A DNA stretch of 64,000 nt from Bradyrhizobium cytisi (lineage in GTDB: Bacteria; Pseudomonadota; Alphaproteobacteria; Rhizobiales; Xanthobacteraceae): NCBI RefSeq assembly GCF_008123515.1, contig NZ_VSSR01000043.1, forward strand, positions 31,560-95,559, given 5' to 3'. The notes below the pieces were generated by a model. The model did no database searches. It worked only from the letters and a program-made list of their open reading frames with translations, and had not been told where the DNA came from. Shown here one piece after another: positions 52,299-60,372 of the stretch. A program made the position numbers and the translations under genes. Within the stretch, counting starts at the first letter, position 1; the number at the start of each line of letters is the position of its first letter.

Positions 52299-53144
52299 AT
52301 GCCGGCCTCAACCGATATTGCGCTGCGCGCGAGCTACCCCGCGCAGCTGCTCGGGGTCGCGGGACGCGCGCTGGCGCAGCTCGCGCGCACGCCCTCGCAT
52401 TCGCGCCGCGCCGAGGCCGCGCGAAAGCTGGCGCGGCATTCGCTGTGGCTCAGTGCGGCGGGCGCTGCTCTGATTATCGTGCTGATGGTCGCGTTCGACG
52501 GGACCGAGATCCAGCTGATGCCGGCGCGCGGCACGCCGGCGCTCTGGCCGATCCGCATCCTCACCGATTTCGGCCAGGACGAGTATGTGCTCTCGGTGCT
52601 GGGAGTTGCGCTGGTTGTCGTGGCGCTCGTTGGGGCGGGGCTCCACGGCGCCCGCCGCGTACTGCTATTGGGCTTGGGCACGCGGCTCCAATTCTTGTTT
52701 CTGTCTGTTGCCCTGTCGGTGTTCGCCGGAGAGATCCTGAAATATCTGATCGGTCGGGGCCGGCCCTTCGTCGGCGGCAAGGCCGATCCGTTCAACTTCA
52801 TCCCGTTCGAGGGAACGGGCGCCTATGCGAGCCTGCCGTCTGGCCATGCAATCACGGCGTTCGCGCTCGCCTTTGCGGTCTCAGCGCTATGGCCGCGTCT
52901 GCGCGTGTTCATGTTCACCTACGCGGTCGTGATCATCCTGACGCGGCTGGTGCTGCTGGCGCACCACCCGAGTGACGTCACGGCTGGTGCGCTGGTTGGC
53001 ATGGTCGGCGCCATGGCGGTCCGATACTGGTTTGCGGCCCGCCGGCTCGCTTTCGCCATCCGGGCCGACGGCACCATCGTGCCGCTGCGGGGACCGCTTC
53101 CCGGGCGCCTCAAAAGGGTTGCCCGCGGGGCATCCGCCCCATAA
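52299..53144 (+). CDS. PAP2-family membrane phosphatase
   Basis: The 281-residue protein has five or six membrane segments and the three-part PAP2 signature: KYLIGRGRP, SLPSGHA and TRLVLLAHHPSDVTAG with the catalytic His pair. Such enzymes remove phosphate from lipids such as undecaprenyl diphosphate, phosphatidic acid or lipid A. It starts 1 bp after the family-39 transferase stop. Placement between the transferase and a polyprenyl-phosphate sugar transferase suggests recycling the lipid carrier or preparing lipid A. The first 70 residues are a long polar N-terminus. Confidence 0.92.
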   Translation: MPASTDIALRASYPAQLLGVAGRALAQLARTPSHSRRAEAARKLARHSLWLSAAGAALIIVLMVAFDGTEIQLMPARGTPALWPIRILTDFGQDEYVLSVLGVALVVVALVGAGLHGARRVLLLGLGTRLQFLFLSVALSVFAGEILKYLIGRGRPFVGGKADPFNFIPFEGTGAYASLPSGHAITAFALAFAVSALWPRLRVFMFTYAVVIILTRLVLLAHHPSDVTAGALVGMVGAMAVRYWFAARRLAFAIRADGTIVPLRGPLPGRLKRVARGASAP

Positions 53145-53190
53145 AAGCGGCTGCTTCCCGGAGCTGCCGGTTCCCCCCGGAGGCAGGCCA

Positions 53191-53946
53191 ATTCCAACCA
53201 CGAGCTTCGATTTGTCGTCGTCCCAGCCTTCGGTTTCCATCGTCGTCCCCGTGCGCAACGAAGCCGACAACATTGCGCCTTTGATCGAGGAGATCACGGC
53301 CGCGCTCGATGGCCGCTGGGCCTATGAGATCATCTATGTCAACGACGGCTCGACCGATGCGACCGGCGAGCGGCTCGCGGCGATCATGGCGGAGCGGGAC
53401 AATCTGCGGCAGCTGCGTCATGCCAAATCGGGCGGCCAGTCGGCGGCGGTGCGCAGCGGCGTGCGTGCGGCCCGCGGCGCGATCGTGGCGACGCTCGATG
53501 GCGACGGCCAGAACAATCCCGTCTTCCTGCCGGATCTGATTGCCGCGGTCGAGAAGGGCGCAAATGTCGGGCTTGCCGCGGGACAGCGCGTCGGGCGCAA
53601 AGACACCGGCTTCAAGAAATTCCAGTCGCGCGTAGCAAACGGCATCCGCAACGGCATCCTGAAGGACGGCACGCGCGACACCGGTTGCGGGCTGAAGGCA
53701 TTCCGGCGCGAGGTGTTCTTGATGATGCCCTATTTCGACGGGCTGCATCGGTTTCTGCCCGCGCTGGTCCGCCGCGAAGGTTTTGACATTGCCTATGTCG
53801 ACGTGATCGACCGGCCGCGCCATTCCGGAGTGTCCAATTACGGCTTCTTCGACCGGCTGTGGATCGGGATCATGGATCTCGCCGGCGTGTGGTGGCTGAT
53901 CCGCCGTAAGAAGCCGGCGCCAGAAGTGACTGAGGTGAAGGCATGA
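53191..53946 (+). CDS. Polyprenyl-phosphate sugar transferase (DPM1-like GT2)
   Basis: The mature start is unclear: ATT at 53191 lies seven bases behind GGAGG, while TTG starts exist at 53119 and 53212; no ATG or GTG fits. From 53191 the product is 251 aa. SIVVPVRNEADNIAPLIEEI opens the GT-A fold, YVNDGSTDATGE and TLDGDGQNNP (DxD-type) bind the nucleotide sugar, and TGCGLKAFRREVF is typical of DPM1/ArnC-like enzymes that make polyprenyl-phosphate sugars. No C-terminal membrane pair is evident. Its stop overlaps the LAB_N start (ATGA), so the two are coupled. It probably supplies the donor for the family-39 transferase. Confidence 0.85.
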   Translation: MPTTSFDLSSSQPSVSIVVPVRNEADNIAPLIEEITAALDGRWAYEIIYVNDGSTDATGERLAAIMAERDNLRQLRHAKSGGQSAAVRSGVRAARGAIVATLDGDGQNNPVFLPDLIAAVEKGANVGLAAGQRVGRKDTGFKKFQSRVANGIRNGILKDGTRDTGCGLKAFRREVFLMMPYFDGLHRFLPALVRREGFDIAYVDVIDRPRHSGVSNYGFFDRLWIGIMDLAGVWWLIRRKKPAPEVTEVKA

Positions 53947-54281
53947 TCATCCAATACGGCCAGGCGCTGAACAACTATCTCTACGACGTCTTCGTCGCCA
54001 AGTTCGATTTCTGGCTCGCCTTCGGCCTGGTCGCGCAACTGTTCTTCACCGCGCGCTTCCTGGTGCAGTGGATTGCGAGCGAGCGCGCCGGCAACAGCGT
54101 GGTGCCGATGGCGTTCTGGTTCTGCTCGATGGGCGGCGGGTTGATGACGCTGGTCTACGGCGTCGTCAAGCGCGAGCCCGTCATCATTCTCGGACAGGCG
54201 CTGGCAACGATCATCTATGTCCGCAACATCATGCTGATCATCAGGAACCGCGGCCGGACGTCGAAGACATTGGACCGCTGA
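53943..54281 (+). CDS. LAB_N-domain membrane protein
   Basis: The 112-residue protein matches the lipid-A biosynthesis N-terminal (LAB_N) family: FDFWLAFGLVAQLFFTARFL, then VQWIASERAGNSVVPMAFWF and IILGQALATIIYVRNIMLI. It has three or four membrane segments. In some proteins this domain is fused to glycosyltransferases; here it is separate but coupled to the GT2 by a 4-bp overlap. It may help flip or position the lipid-linked sugar. It ends the operon. Confidence 0.88.
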   Translation: MIIQYGQALNNYLYDVFVAKFDFWLAFGLVAQLFFTARFLVQWIASERAGNSVVPMAFWFCSMGGGLMTLVYGVVKREPVIILGQALATIIYVRNIMLIIRNRGRTSKTLDR

Positions 54282-54343
54282 TCCGGGACTAGGCCGCAAA
54301 CCTCCCAAAAGCTGTTCGGAACCGATCCAAAACGCGCTTGCTA

Positions 54344-54369
54344 TTTCAAGACCGATCGGTTCATATATT
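54344..54369 (+). promoter_or_regulatory. Putative TetR operator in front of the regulator gene
   Basis: TTTCAAGACCGATCGGTTCA continues to TATATT. It contains the palindrome ACCGATCGGT and is matched in inverse orientation by 55021-55047 upstream of the exporter gene. It lies just upstream of the regulator's ATG (54374), a position suited to autorepression. Confidence 0.75.
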
Positions 54370-54373
54370 GGGC

Positions 54374-54988
54374 ATGCGCCACGAATCCCCTGTGCACTCG
54401 CCGCGTGGGCGGCCCCGAGGTTTCGACATCGAGGCCGCGGTCGAACGTGCGATGGATGTGTTCTGGTCGCGCGGCTATCACGGCACGGCGCTGCCCGACC
54501 TACTGCGGGCAACCAAGCTCTCGCGCGGCAGCCTTTACGCCGCCTTTGGCGACAAGCACTCGCTCTTCCTGCGGGCGCTCGATCGCTACATTGCCGATGC
54601 CCTGGCGCGGATGGAGTTCGAATTCGACCCGCGCAAGGATCCGATTGACGGCCTCAAGGCCTACCTGGCCGGTTACGTCGAGCGCACCAGCGGGGGCAAC
54701 GGGCGGCGCGGTTGCCTGCTGGTGGCTACCGCCATGGAGCTGGCGGGCCAGGATGCCGAGGTTGGCCGGCGCGTCGCGGGCTACTTTAAGGCGATGGAGG
54801 GCAGGGTGGCGAACGCACTATCCCGCGCGAAGGCGGCGGGGCAGCTGGCCGACGGTGTTGAGCCTTCAAGTGCCGCCCGAATTCTCATCTGTTTCCTTTG
54901 GGGGCTGCGAGTGGTTGCCAAAACGGCACCGACGCGAAACACGTCGCAAGCCACCGTTGACGCTCTTCTCGACCGTTTCATTAGATAA
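54374..54988 (+). CDS. TetR-family transcriptional regulator
   Basis: The 204-residue protein has the N-terminal TetR helix-turn-helix: FDIEAAVERAMDVFWSRGYH, then TALPDLLRATKLSRGSLYAA and FGDKHSLFLRAL. The rest is a helical ligand domain of the TetR_C type, with CLLVATAMELAGQDAEVGRR. It resembles repressors of efflux genes. The EamA-family exporter follows 70 bp later, and matched operators precede both genes, so it probably represses itself and the exporter until a ligand binds. Confidence 0.92.
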   Translation: MRHESPVHSPRGRPRGFDIEAAVERAMDVFWSRGYHGTALPDLLRATKLSRGSLYAAFGDKHSLFLRALDRYIADALARMEFEFDPRKDPIDGLKAYLAGYVERTSGGNGRRGCLLVATAMELAGQDAEVGRRVAGYFKAMEGRVANALSRAKAAGQLADGVEPSSAARILICFLWGLRVVAKTAPTRNTSQATVDALLDRFIR

Positions 54989-55020
54989 ACAACCCATGGA
55001 CGTCTCCGCTATTGGCGCGT

Positions 55021-55047
55021 CTATATTTGGACTGATCGGTCTTGAAA
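55021..55047 (-). promoter_or_regulatory. Putative TetR operator in front of the exporter gene
   Basis: The minus strand reads TTTCAAGACCGATCAGTCCA then AATATAG, matching the operator at 54344-54369 in 17 of the first 18 bases. It is 12 bp upstream of the exporter ATG, the natural place for repression. Confidence 0.75.
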
Positions 55048-55058
55048 GGAAAGGTGCC

Positions 55059-55922
55059 ATGTCCGCCATCCAGATCGTCTGCGCGGTGGCCGTTCCCTTG
55101 CTCTGGGGTTATCAGTTCGTGGCCATCAAGGTGGGCGTTACGGAGTTTCCGCCGCTCTTCTTCCTCGCGATACGCTTTCTGGCCATCGCGTTGCTGCTTG
55201 TTCCCGTTGTCAAAAGGCCCACGCGGCAACAGTTCAGCCCTATCGCAGCTATTTCGTTTTTCCTTGGTGGACTGAACTTCGGGCTCTTCTATGTTGGCCT
55301 TGGGCTCGGCTCGGGAAGCATGTCGGCCGTTGCATATCAACTCGCGCCGCCTTTCACCGTCCTGCTGGCCTGGCCGCTGCTCGCGGAGCGGCCGTCTCTA
55401 ACTACGTCCGCCGGAGTGGTGCTTGCTTTCGTCGGCGTGGTCGTGTTGGTGGCGGGGCCTGGCCTGTCCGCAAACGCACTGCCGCTGCTGCTTGTGGTCG
55501 GGGCAGCCTTCGCGTTCGCGGTGTCCAACGTCTTGACGAAGCGCTACGGCCCTTTTGATCCCCTGATGTTGATGGGGTGGGCGTCGCTGCTCACGGTGCC
55601 GCAGGTCATGTTGATGTCGTTGCTCCTCGAACATGGACAGCTGGCGAGCCTTGTCACGGCGGATGGACGTGGCTGGCTGGCGCTCGCCTACACGATCTTC
55701 ATCGGCGGCATTGTCGGGTTCAGCCTGTGGTTCTGGCTGATCGGGCGTTGCTCGATGGGGCGCGTCGCACCGTTTGGCCTGCTGCTTCCGGTGTTTGCGC
55801 TGATCTCGAGCGTCCTGTTCCTGGGTGAGCGCATAACGCCCAAGCTGATCGTCGGCGGGCTGCTCGCGATCTCCGGCGTCGCCATCACGCAAGTCAAGCC
55901 GCGCGTCGCGTCGCAGCCCTAG
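55059..55922 (+). CDS. EamA/DMT-family permease
   Basis: The 287-residue protein has ten membrane segments in two EamA repeats, the size and layout of drug/metabolite transporters. Repeat 1 starts QIVCAVAVPLLWGYQFVAIK and ends VGVVVLVAGPGLS; repeat 2 contains AFAVSNVLTKRYGP and closes at LLAISGVAITQVKP. The substrate is unknown; amino acids or small drugs are typical. The paired TetR gene and operator imply inducible efflux. AGGAAAGGTGCC precedes the ATG. Its stop overlaps the stop of the convergent phosphate transporter. Confidence 0.9.
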   Translation: MSAIQIVCAVAVPLLWGYQFVAIKVGVTEFPPLFFLAIRFLAIALLLVPVVKRPTRQQFSPIAAISFFLGGLNFGLFYVGLGLGSGSMSAVAYQLAPPFTVLLAWPLLAERPSLTTSAGVVLAFVGVVVLVAGPGLSANALPLLLVVGAAFAFAVSNVLTKRYGPFDPLMLMGWASLLTVPQVMLMSLLLEHGQLASLVTADGRGWLALAYTIFIGGIVGFSLWFWLIGRCSMGRVAPFGLLLPVFALISSVLFLGERITPKLIVGGLLAISGVAITQVKPRVASQP

Positions 55923-57610
55923 CGCGGCAGCGCCGTGGCGCCCGAGGCGGGCAGGGCGTTCGTCTCCGCCGCCTCGGTCCGGCGATAGGGCTCGCCGGCC
56001 GCATCCAGCACGGGATAGGCGACCGAGCAGATATGCGAGTGGATGCGGCGCAGATCGCGCAGCACGTCCAGGTGCAGCGACGTGGTCTCGATGGTCTCGG
56101 GGCGGCCCTCGCGCAGGCGGTCGAGATGGCGTTCGACGGCGGCGAGCTCGGTGTTCTTCAGCGCAGTCTTTTCCACCAGCAGCTTGCGGGCCTCGTTGGC
56201 ATCGCCCGACATGAAGACGCCAAAGGCGATCCGCAACGACTCCATCGTGCGCTTGTGGAACGCGGCGAGCTCGTCTGCGCCCTCAGCCGAGAACTGGAAG
56301 CGCCGCTTGATCTTCTTGGTCGCGAGCTCGCTCAAATTCTTGTCGATGATATCGCCGATATGCTCGAGGTTGATGGCGAAGGAGATGATCTCCATCGCAC
56401 GCCTTCCCTCGCTCTCGTCGAGGCTGCCGCGGGTCAGCTTGGTGACATAGAGCTTGATGGCCTCGTCGAGACTGTCGACCACATTGTCCGTCTTCGAGAC
56501 CTGGTCGACCAGCGAGCGGTCGCCGGTCATCATCGCGGCCATCACCTTGCGCAGCATGACCTCGACCAGATCGCCCATGCGCAGCGTCTCGCGGGCAGCG
56601 TCCGCAAGCGCGAGCGAGGGCGTCTCCAGCGCCGTCTCGTCGAGATAGCGGGGGCGGGCCGGGTCGGTTTCCTGCACGCGATCCGGCAGAAGCTTCGTCA
56701 GCAGGCGCGACATGGTGTCGAGCAGGCCGATGAAGATGACGGCCGTGCCCACGTTGAAGGCGATGTGGAAGGCCGCAATCATCTTGGCGAGATCGGGCTG
56801 CCAGGCGTGCATGTGGCCCGCGATCGTGCCCAGGAACGGCAGGACCAGCGCAATGCCGACGATGCGATTGACGAGATTGCCGACCGGCAGGCGATAGCTC
56901 GCGGGATCGTCGCGTTTTGCGCCTTCAAACACGGGGTTGACGGCGCTGCCGAGATTGGCCCCGAGCACGAGCGCCAGCCCCGCATCCGGCGTGATGAACT
57001 GCGAATAGGCCAGCGACATGATCAGCAGCACGCTGGCGACGCTTGAATGCACGGCCCAGGTCAGAAGCGCGGCGACGATGATGCACAGAACCGGATCGCC
57101 AGTGATCGCCGACATCACGACGCGCACGCCCGGCGCGTTCTCCGCCGGCGCCAGCGTGTCGAGCAGGATGTGCAGCGACAACAGCATCAATCCAAGGCCG
57201 ATCGCGATACGGCCGATATCCTTGATCCGCGAGCGCGGGCCGGAGCGGAAGGCGACGAGGCCGAGAACGAACAGTACGGGAGCTACGGCCGCGATATTGA
57301 ACGACAGCGCCTGCACGATCAGCGTCGTGCCGACATTGGCCCCCAGCATGATGGCGAGCGCGGCGACGAGGCTGAGCAAACCCTCGGCGGTAAAGGAGCT
57401 GGTGAGGAGTGCGGTCGCCGTGCTGCTCTGAAGTAGCGCGGTGAGGCCCAGGCCCGCAGCGAGCGCGCTGAAGCGGTTGCCGAGTGCCTTGCCGAGCAGG
57501 CGTCGCAGGTCGGGGCCAAAGGCGCGCAGGATGCCGCTCTGGACCATATGGAGGCCCCACAGCAACAGCGCTACGCCGCCCATCAGATCGAGCAGTACCA
57601 ACGTTCCCAT
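55919..57610 (-). CDS. Na+/phosphate cotransporter, NptA/YjbB-like, with PhoU-like tail
   Basis: The 563-residue protein has two inverted Na_Pi_cotrans repeats, each with the Q-S-S signature region (LTALLQSSTATALLTSSF; in repeat 2 WAVHSSVASVLLIMSLA), around LGANVGTTLIVQAL and LGANLGSAVNPVFEGA. Residues ~340-530 form a helical PhoU-like domain (GDLVEVMLRKVMAAMMTGDR, EHIGDIIDKNLSEL). Such proteins import or export phosphate with sodium. No pho-box was found upstream in the 153-bp gap to the neighbouring gene. The stop overlaps the convergent exporter's stop by three bases. Confidence 0.92.
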   Translation of the reverse strand: MGTLVLLDLMGGVALLLWGLHMVQSGILRAFGPDLRRLLGKALGNRFSALAAGLGLTALLQSSTATALLTSSFTAEGLLSLVAALAIMLGANVGTTLIVQALSFNIAAVAPVLFVLGLVAFRSGPRSRIKDIGRIAIGLGLMLLSLHILLDTLAPAENAPGVRVVMSAITGDPVLCIIVAALLTWAVHSSVASVLLIMSLAYSQFITPDAGLALVLGANLGSAVNPVFEGAKRDDPASYRLPVGNLVNRIVGIALVLPFLGTIAGHMHAWQPDLAKMIAAFHIAFNVGTAVIFIGLLDTMSRLLTKLLPDRVQETDPARPRYLDETALETPSLALADAARETLRMGDLVEVMLRKVMAAMMTGDRSLVDQVSKTDNVVDSLDEAIKLYVTKLTRGSLDESEGRRAMEIISFAINLEHIGDIIDKNLSELATKKIKRRFQFSAEGADELAAFHKRTMESLRIAFGVFMSGDANEARKLLVEKTALKNTELAAVERHLDRLREGRPETIETTSLHLDVLRDLRRIHSHICSVAYPVLDAAGEPYRRTEAAETNALPASGATALPR

Positions 57611-57763
57611 GCTCCGTGTCCGGATTGGAGTCGAAGGGGCAGGCTAACGCCAAACGCCAGCGGATCAAACCCCTTGTTGGCGCGTCGGCGTTAACGCATT
57701 CGGTGCTTGCACGTTCCCGCGGCGTGTCTTGGCGTCCGCAGGCGCAATGCCTTGTGAGCAGGC

Positions 57764-58948
57764 TCACATTGCCGCTTTGAGGGCCGCAAAGCCGCGATCG
57801 AGATCGGCCTTGAGATCGTCGGTGCTCTCGAGCCCGATATGGAGTCGCAGCGTCGGGCCACCGGGCGCCCACGTCGTGGCGGTGCGGTAGTCGCTGCAAT
57901 CGAAGGGAATCGCGAGGCTCTCGAAGCCGCCCCACGAAAAACCCATGCCGAACAGCTTGAGCGTGTTGAGCATGGTGTCGACGGCCTTCTGCGGCACGGG
58001 CTTCAGCACGATGCTGAACAGGCCGGAGGCGCCGGTGAAGTCGCGCTTCCAGATGGCGTGGCCCGGATCGGTCTCGAGGCCCGGGTGCAGGACGCGCGCG
58101 ACCTCGGGCCGGCTGGCCAGCCAGTGCGCCATGTCGAGACCGGAGCGATGATGCTGCGCGAGGCGGACCGATAGCGTACGCAGGCCGCGCAGCGCCAGGA
58201 AAACGTCGTCGGGGCCTGCGCAGACGCCGAGCAGGCGGATGCCTTCCGCGATCTGCGGCCAGGTCTTGGCGTTGGCCGAGATGGTGCCGAACATGATATC
58301 GGAATGGCCACCGATATATTTGGTGGCAGCCATCATGCTGATGTCGACGCCCTGCTCGAGTGAGCGGTGATAGAGCGGCGTGGCCCAGGTGTTATCGTCG
58401 ATGACGAGCGCGTCGCGCGCATGCGCAATTTGAGCGATGGCGCGGATATCCGGCATCTCGAACGATTGCGAGCCCGGCGCCTCGACCAGCACCGCGCGGG
58501 TGTTGGGCTTGAACAGCTTCTCGATGGTAGCGCCGATCAGCGGATCGAAATAGGTGGTCTCGATGCCAAGGCGGGCGAGCATGCCGTTGCAGAAATTGCG
58601 CGTGGGACGATAGACATTGTCGCAGACCAGCAGATGGTCGCCGGTCTTCAAGACCGAGAGCAGGGTGGTCGAGATCGCCGACAGGCCCGACGGCACGATG
58701 CCGACGCCAGCGCATTGTGGCCCCTCCAGCGCCATCAGCGTGTCCTGGAACGCCCGCGTGGTCGGGGTGCCGTGACGACCATAGGTGAACTCGCCGCGAT
58801 GGGCGTGCAGGTCCTCGGCGGTCGGATAGAGCACGGTCGAGCCGTGGAACACCGGCGGATTGACGAACCCCTTCTGCGCCTTGGTGTCGCGGCCGGAGGT
58901 GACCAGCCGGGTTTCGGCGTGCTGCTGTGCGGGGTGCGAGGAATCCAT
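57764..58948 (-). CDS. metC: Cystathionine beta-lyase (PLP enzyme)
   Basis: The 394-residue Cys/Met-metabolism PLP enzyme splits cystathionine into homocysteine, pyruvate and ammonia. YGRHGTPTTRAFQDTLMALE at the start, GIVPSGLSAISTTLLSVLK, LVEAPGSQSFEMPDIRAIA and the Schiff-base Lys in SMMAATKYIGGHSDIMFG identify the family. The SGLSAISTT and WGGFESLA segments fit MetC better than gamma-synthase. The ATG at 58948 begins MDSSHPAQQHAETR. The upstream extension to 59050 is basic and unlikely. A hairpin (TGTGAGCAGGCTCACA) covers the stop codon. Confidence 0.92.
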   Translation of the reverse strand: MDSSHPAQQHAETRLVTSGRDTKAQKGFVNPPVFHGSTVLYPTAEDLHAHRGEFTYGRHGTPTTRAFQDTLMALEGPQCAGVGIVPSGLSAISTTLLSVLKTGDHLLVCDNVYRPTRNFCNGMLARLGIETTYFDPLIGATIEKLFKPNTRAVLVEAPGSQSFEMPDIRAIAQIAHARDALVIDDNTWATPLYHRSLEQGVDISMMAATKYIGGHSDIMFGTISANAKTWPQIAEGIRLLGVCAGPDDVFLALRGLRTLSVRLAQHHRSGLDMAHWLASRPEVARVLHPGLETDPGHAIWKRDFTGASGLFSIVLKPVPQKAVDTMLNTLKLFGMGFSWGGFESLAIPFDCSDYRTATTWAPGGPTLRLHIGLESTDDLKADLDRGFAALKAAM

Positions 58949-59334
58949 GCGTCTGCTTTCAAAAAGCGTTTCCGCCGGGCGCGGATCGCGCGGTCGGGGC
59001 GGCCTGGGGGCCACCGACGTTAATAACAGAACACAGAAGAGTCCCGTCAACCCCTTGACCCGGCTCGCCAGTCGTTCTGTGATGCGCGGGTGCTATTCAG
59101 TCGCCGCATGTTGAGGGGCCTGCCGCGACCTTCGATCCATCGTCTGACCGGACCTTGCGCCACGGCCTCAAGTGCGGGCGCCTGCGACGAGGATTAAGGT
59201 ATGGCCTCCCGGGATGGGCGAGTGTTCGGCAAGGTTTTCCAGCATGACTCTTGCAAGGCTACCCTTTTTGTAGGGAAAGTCTTGGCAGAGACACCGTTCC
59301 CGACCTTGAGATGACTTTGAAAGGCTTGAAGCCC
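58949..59334. other. 386-bp divergent intergenic region, metC / aapJ
   Basis: It separates metC (minus) from aapJ (plus) and should contain both promoters. A small hairpin CTACCC-TTTTT-GTAGGG lies at ~59258-59275 in the aapJ leader. No other structure or small gene is evident. Confidence 0.5.
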
Positions 59335-60351
59335 ATGAAACGCGTGACCCTGGCTTTCTCTCTTGCTCTCGCCGTCGGCCTCTCTGCCCAGGCCGCCGAC
59401 GCACAAACGCTCAAGACCATCAAGGACCGGGGCACGCTGTCCTGCGGCGTCAGCCAGGGCCTGCCGGGCTTCTCCTCGCCCGATGACAAGGGCAACTGGA
59501 CCGGGCTCGACGTCGACGTCTGCCGCGCCATCGCGGCCGCGATCTTCAACGATCCGACTAAAATCACATTCGTGCCGACCTCCGCCAAGGACCGCTTTAC
59601 CGCGCTGCAGTCCGGCCAGATCGACGTGCTCTCGCGCAACACCACCTGGACCATCTCCCGCGATACCTCGCTCGGCGCCAACTTCACCGGCGTGACCTAC
59701 TATGACGGGCAGGGCTTCATGGTGAAGAAGTCGCTCAAGGTGAATTCGGCGCTGGAGCTGAACAGCGCCTCGGTCTGCGTGCAGACCGGCACCACCACCG
59801 AGCAGAACCTCGCCGATTATTTCAAGGCCAACAACATGAAGTACGAGGTGATCGCGTTCGGCACCAACGACGAGACCGTCAAGGCCTATGAGGCCGGGCG
59901 CTGCGACGTCTTCACCACCGACCAGTCCGGCCTCTACTCCAACCGTCTGAAGCTCGCCAATCCCAACGACCACATGGTTCTCCCCGAGATCATCTCGAAG
60001 GAGCCGCTCGGACCGATGGTGCGCCACGGTGACGACCAGTGGTTCGACATCGTGAAATGGACGCTGTTCGCCATGATCACCGCCGAGGAGCTCGGCGTGA
60101 CCTCGAAGAACGTAGACGAGAAAGCCAAGATGGAGAATCCGGAGCTGAAACGCGTGCTCGGCACCGACGGCAATTTCGGCGAACAGCTCGGCCTGACCAA
60201 GGATTGGGTGATCCGGATCGTGAAGGCCGTCGGCAATTACGGCGAGGTGTTCGATCGCAACGTCGGCGCGGGCTCGCCGCTCGCGATCAACCGCGGTCTC
60301 AACAATCTCTGGAACAAGGGTGGTCTTCAGTACGCGCCGCCGATCCGCTGA
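59335..60351 (+). CDS. aapJ: General L-amino-acid ABC transporter, binding protein
   Basis: The 338-residue periplasmic protein begins MKRVTLAFSLALAVGLSAQA, a signal peptide. The mature part is a family-3 solute-binding protein: LSCGVSQGLPGFSSPDDKGN, WTGLDVDVCRAIAAAIF, then DVLSRNTTWTISRDTSLG and VCVQTGTTTEQNLADYF. These match AapJ of the rhizobial broad-range L-amino-acid transporter closely. It is the first gene of aapJ-Q-M-P. In-frame starts at 59311 and 59251 exist but would bury the signal peptide. Confidence 0.95.
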   Translation: MKRVTLAFSLALAVGLSAQAADAQTLKTIKDRGTLSCGVSQGLPGFSSPDDKGNWTGLDVDVCRAIAAAIFNDPTKITFVPTSAKDRFTALQSGQIDVLSRNTTWTISRDTSLGANFTGVTYYDGQGFMVKKSLKVNSALELNSASVCVQTGTTTEQNLADYFKANNMKYEVIAFGTNDETVKAYEAGRCDVFTTDQSGLYSNRLKLANPNDHMVLPEIISKEPLGPMVRHGDDQWFDIVKWTLFAMITAEELGVTSKNVDEKAKMENPELKRVLGTDGNFGEQLGLTKDWVIRIVKAVGNYGEVFDRNVGAGSPLAINRGLNNLWNKGGLQYAPPIR

Positions 60352-60372
60352 TCCGGCCCGATCAGCCGGCAC

